This document shows, piece by piece, positions 30,829-32,664 of a stretch of DNA of 32,664 nt. Made by a program: the position numbers and the translations under genes. Every line of letters starts with the position of its first letter. Positions within the stretch are counted from its first letter, which is position 1. A model generated the notes under the pieces. The model made no database searches. It saw nothing but the letters and a program-made list of their open reading frames with translations, and had not been told where the DNA came from. The stretch is from a virus. The DNA is taken from positions 1 to 32,664 of IMG/VR virus record IMGVR_UViG_3300034073_002168. One strand, written 5' to 3'.

Positions 30829-31819
30829 CAAAAATAAAGTTCATACAATATTCAAAAGGTATTCTTAAAAGATATGCTGCATTATCTTGATACCCAAATG
30901 TAATCAGCATATCATTTTTATATGGTGTCATTCCCACTCCAAATTCAATTTCTGCATTAATAAATGAGAACATTCTGGAAACTTTAACAATATTCCAATC
31001 ATCATCCCAAACAACAAATCTATGCCGATACGTTCCATCTTTTCTTCCAGCAGGACTTTGGAAAAGGAAAGTTTCATGAGTCAAGGCATAATAATAGTTT
31101 TTGTATTTTAGAACCTGTGATCCACCACGTAAATCAATAGTTCCCAAGTCTTTCCAGTTCTTTAAATAAACTGTAGTTGTAGTATTAGTTTCTGGGTCAT
31201 ACTTTACAACTTCCGTACCATTAGTCCACTTTACATAGTGATATGGTAAATCAATGATCGGCATCCAATTTTTTTCACAATAAGAATCATCATTTCCTGG
31301 TGAAGGAATTCTATGTTGTGATATTTCTTTTACACTATTATCAGTGAATACCATCTCAGAAAGTTCCATTCTACCTGTACCTTTATCATCAAGGTCTCTT
31401 CTGACTCCAGTATTGTAGAGTTTGCCATTCCAACGAACAATACGAGCATCTTCCAATCCAACAAATTCCCAAAGTTCTTTATTTGGAAAATCTGAGGTAT
31501 CAATATGATGATACTTTTTAATAGACATATCATCGTTCATTTCACATATAATATTCCATGTGCGAAGTCTCCAATCATTCTCTGGATGAATATAAACCAG
31601 AGGTCCCCATGGATGCTCAAATGTCTTTTTTTCTGAGTGATATAGAGTGTAATTAATATTTCTAATGTTTACCAACAACTTACCAGTTACTTCATCAAAG
31701 TATACTGATGGGTTTGTTAGGGATGGTCCTTTTAAATCTTCTGGTGGTATAGTTAATGGATGAATACTACCACCATTTTGAATTGCTAGTTTTACAAAGT
31801 TTAATTCATCAACTGCCAT
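30812..31819 (-). CDS. GH130/GH43-like five-bladed beta-propeller protein
   Basis: The product has 335 residues. Repeated blade-like segments include LTNPSVYFDEVTGKLLVNIR, then WEFVGLEDARIVRWNGKLYN, then YYALTHETFLFQSPAG and FGVGMTPYKNDMLITFGYQD. The GLEDAR motif and the blade periodicity resemble GH130 mannoside phosphorylases and related PH1107-type proteins. Those families use an Asp as general acid, and I could not assign it with confidence. Phages often keep such propellers next to glycosyltransferases. It may cleave, phosphorolyse or bind the glycan made by its neighbours. It is first in its operon, behind a GATAAATA late-type element. Confidence 0.75.
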   Translation of the reverse strand: MAVDELNFVKLAIQNGGSIHPLTIPPEDLKGPSLTNPSVYFDEVTGKLLVNIRNINYTLYHSEKKTFEHPWGPLVYIHPENDWRLRTWNIICEMNDDMSIKKYHHIDTSDFPNKELWEFVGLEDARIVRWNGKLYNTGVRRDLDDKGTGRMELSEMVFTDNSVKEISQHRIPSPGNDDSYCEKNWMPIIDLPYHYVKWTNGTEVVKYDPETNTTTTVYLKNWKDLGTIDLRGGSQVLKYKNYYYALTHETFLFQSPAGRKDGTYRHRFVVWDDDWNIVKVSRMFSFINAEIEFGVGMTPYKNDMLITFGYQDNAAYLLRIPFEYCMNFIFDGINI

Positions 31820-31838
31820 AACTTAAATTATTTTTTGA

Positions 31839-31846
31839 TATTTATC
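31839..31846 (-). promoter_or_regulatory. Candidate T4-type late promoter of the glycan operon
   Basis: Minus-strand GATAAATA ends about 20 bases before the ATG at 31819. It lies in a real intergenic region, so it is one of the better late-promoter candidates. An AT-rich palindrome (ACTATT-TT-AATAGT, about 31862-31876) lies just upstream. Confidence 0.55.
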
Positions 31847-31909
31847 TTTAATATTGAATGCTACTATTTTAATAGTTTCAACTAAACACATTTTTATGTA
31901 ATCAAATTC

Positions 31910-31967
31910 ATCGTATCATAACAATGATCTTCTGTCAATTGACATTAGAATCTAATAATGCTAATAT
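31910..31967. promoter_or_regulatory. Divergent sigma70-type promoters sharing a palindromic -35
   Basis: TGTCAATTGACA (31933-31944) is a perfect 12-bp palindrome that supplies TTGACA on both strands. Plus: TTGACA (31939-31944), 17 bases, TAATAT (31962-31967), leading to the sulfotransferase. Minus: TTGACA (31933-31938), 17 bases, TACGAT (31910-31915), leading to the propeller and glycosyltransferases. The plus side is clearly the better match. The remainder of 31820-31998 is AT-rich and shows no ORF. Confidence 0.7.
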
Positions 31968-31998
31968 ATAACATTACTACTAATAATAGAGAAAATGA

Positions 31999-32613
31999 AT
32001 GTTATTTTGTAAAGATAATGAAAGTATTTTTCATGTTCATATACCAAGAACAGGGGGTAGATACATAAGAGAATTATTTGTATATAATCACTTTAAAATT
32101 TATCATTCAAACTACGAAAGATTTGTTGAAGGAATTGAACTTCCTCATTTACATTATCCTCTATATAATTATCTTGAAGGTGCCGAGGAATCAAAACAAT
32201 TCACTATTGTAAGAAATCCCTTTAACAAATTCAAATCAACAATGAATTTAATAATTAAAGGTAGAGAATATCCAATTGAAGTATATGACATGTTAAAAGA
32301 TAAGGATTGGTTATTTAATTTTATAGACTATGAAAAAACTCAAAGTGACTTATACAAATCCAATACCTTTAGACCCCAAAAAGAATTTATTTCTGAAAAA
32401 ACAAAAGTATATAAATTTGAAAATGGACTTGGAGAAAATTTAATTGAATGGTTAAATGAAAATATTGATCTTAAATTAAGAAATGCAAGTGTTTTTTATC
32501 AAAAAGGTCCATTAGAATTAAAAAAATATAAACTTGAACAAGAAATAGACCCAAAAGTAGAAGATTTAATTAAAGAATATTACGCAGAAGACTATGAATT
32601 TTTTAACTATTAA
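31999..32613 (+). CDS. Sulfotransferase-family protein
   Basis: The product has 204 residues. HVHIPRTGGRYIREL (12-26) fits the 5'-phosphosulfate loop of PAPS-dependent sulfotransferases (usual form IPKTAGT). FTIVRNPFNKFKSTMN (68-83) fits the 3'-phosphate motif with its Arg and Ser. The C-terminal EYYAEDYEFFNY is also common in this family. The substrate is probably a sugar, given the neighbouring glycosyltransferases. PAPS would come from the host. It is transcribed away from the glycan operon. A nearby ATG at 31995 opens only a 5-codon frame and was not used. The last 51 bases of the window show nothing identifiable. Confidence 0.85.
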   Translation: MLFCKDNESIFHVHIPRTGGRYIRELFVYNHFKIYHSNYERFVEGIELPHLHYPLYNYLEGAEESKQFTIVRNPFNKFKSTMNLIIKGREYPIEVYDMLKDKDWLFNFIDYEKTQSDLYKSNTFRPQKEFISEKTKVYKFENGLGENLIEWLNENIDLKLRNASVFYQKGPLELKKYKLEQEIDPKVEDLIKEYYAEDYEFFNY

Positions 32614-32664
32614 TAACTTATTTAAAATTTTAATTTTTCTAAGTATTATCAATCCAATTGAAGT

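Overview
This window reads as part of a T4-like cyanophage genome (Kyanoviridae-type myovirus of marine Synechococcus or Prochlorococcus). The sequence is AT-rich, the genes are tightly packed with many ATGA/TAATG overlaps, and T4 core genes (gp26, gp48, gp53, gp54, gp4, gp5, gp27-like, gp32, gp33, gp59) sit beside genes typical of cyanophages (phoH, thyX, speD, a glutaredoxin, a DUF1825-like protein). No tRNA, rRNA, CRISPR array, transposon or integrase was seen, and no stretch longer than about 230 bases lacks a gene. The host is inferred from gene content only.

Region 1 (1-16.6 kb, minus strand) is the tail module. Transcription runs from gp54 through gp26, a 58-codon ORF that appears to be reached by a programmed -1 frameshift, a tape-measure candidate, a tail-lysozyme protein, a gp27-like hub, a gp5-like OB-fold hub, a separate beta-helical needle protein, a 1758-residue modular fibre-like protein with a collagen-like segment, a small protein, and a second collagen-like protein that runs off the left edge. 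Activities that T4 gp5 holds in one polypeptide (OB fold, lysozyme, needle) are here spread over three genes.

Region 2 (17.4-20.2 kb, plus strand) holds gp4, an unknown gene, gp48 and gp53. It starts at a divergent junction with gp54 and ends at a strong bidirectional terminator.

Region 3 (20.3-27.9 kb, minus strand) is the replication and metabolism module: glutaredoxin, small ORFs, speD, a string of micro-ORFs, thyX, a small conserved protein, phoH, a PD-(D/E)XK exonuclease, gp33, an unknown, gp59, DUF1825-like and gp32. Three sigma70-type promoters with exactly 17-base spacers drive parts of it. One has an 18-bp palindrome matching the NtcA box upstream and a -10 set inside an inverted repeat. 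Another has its -35 hexamer in the loop of a terminator.

Region 4 (27.9-32.6 kb) is a glycan locus: a GT2-GT25-TPR fusion, a GT11 fucosyltransferase-like enzyme and a GH130-like beta-propeller on the minus strand, with a divergent sulfotransferase. The two sides are separated by a 179-bp region with back-to-back promoters sharing a 12-bp palindrome. These genes could build or modify a fucosylated, possibly sulfated glycan on the host surface or on the virion.

The strongest candidates for something not widely described are the frameshift cassette at the end of gp26, the regularly interrupted collagen (an interruption every 78 bases, seven times), the nested terminator/promoter, and the palindrome-rich control region at 25.75-25.85 kb.
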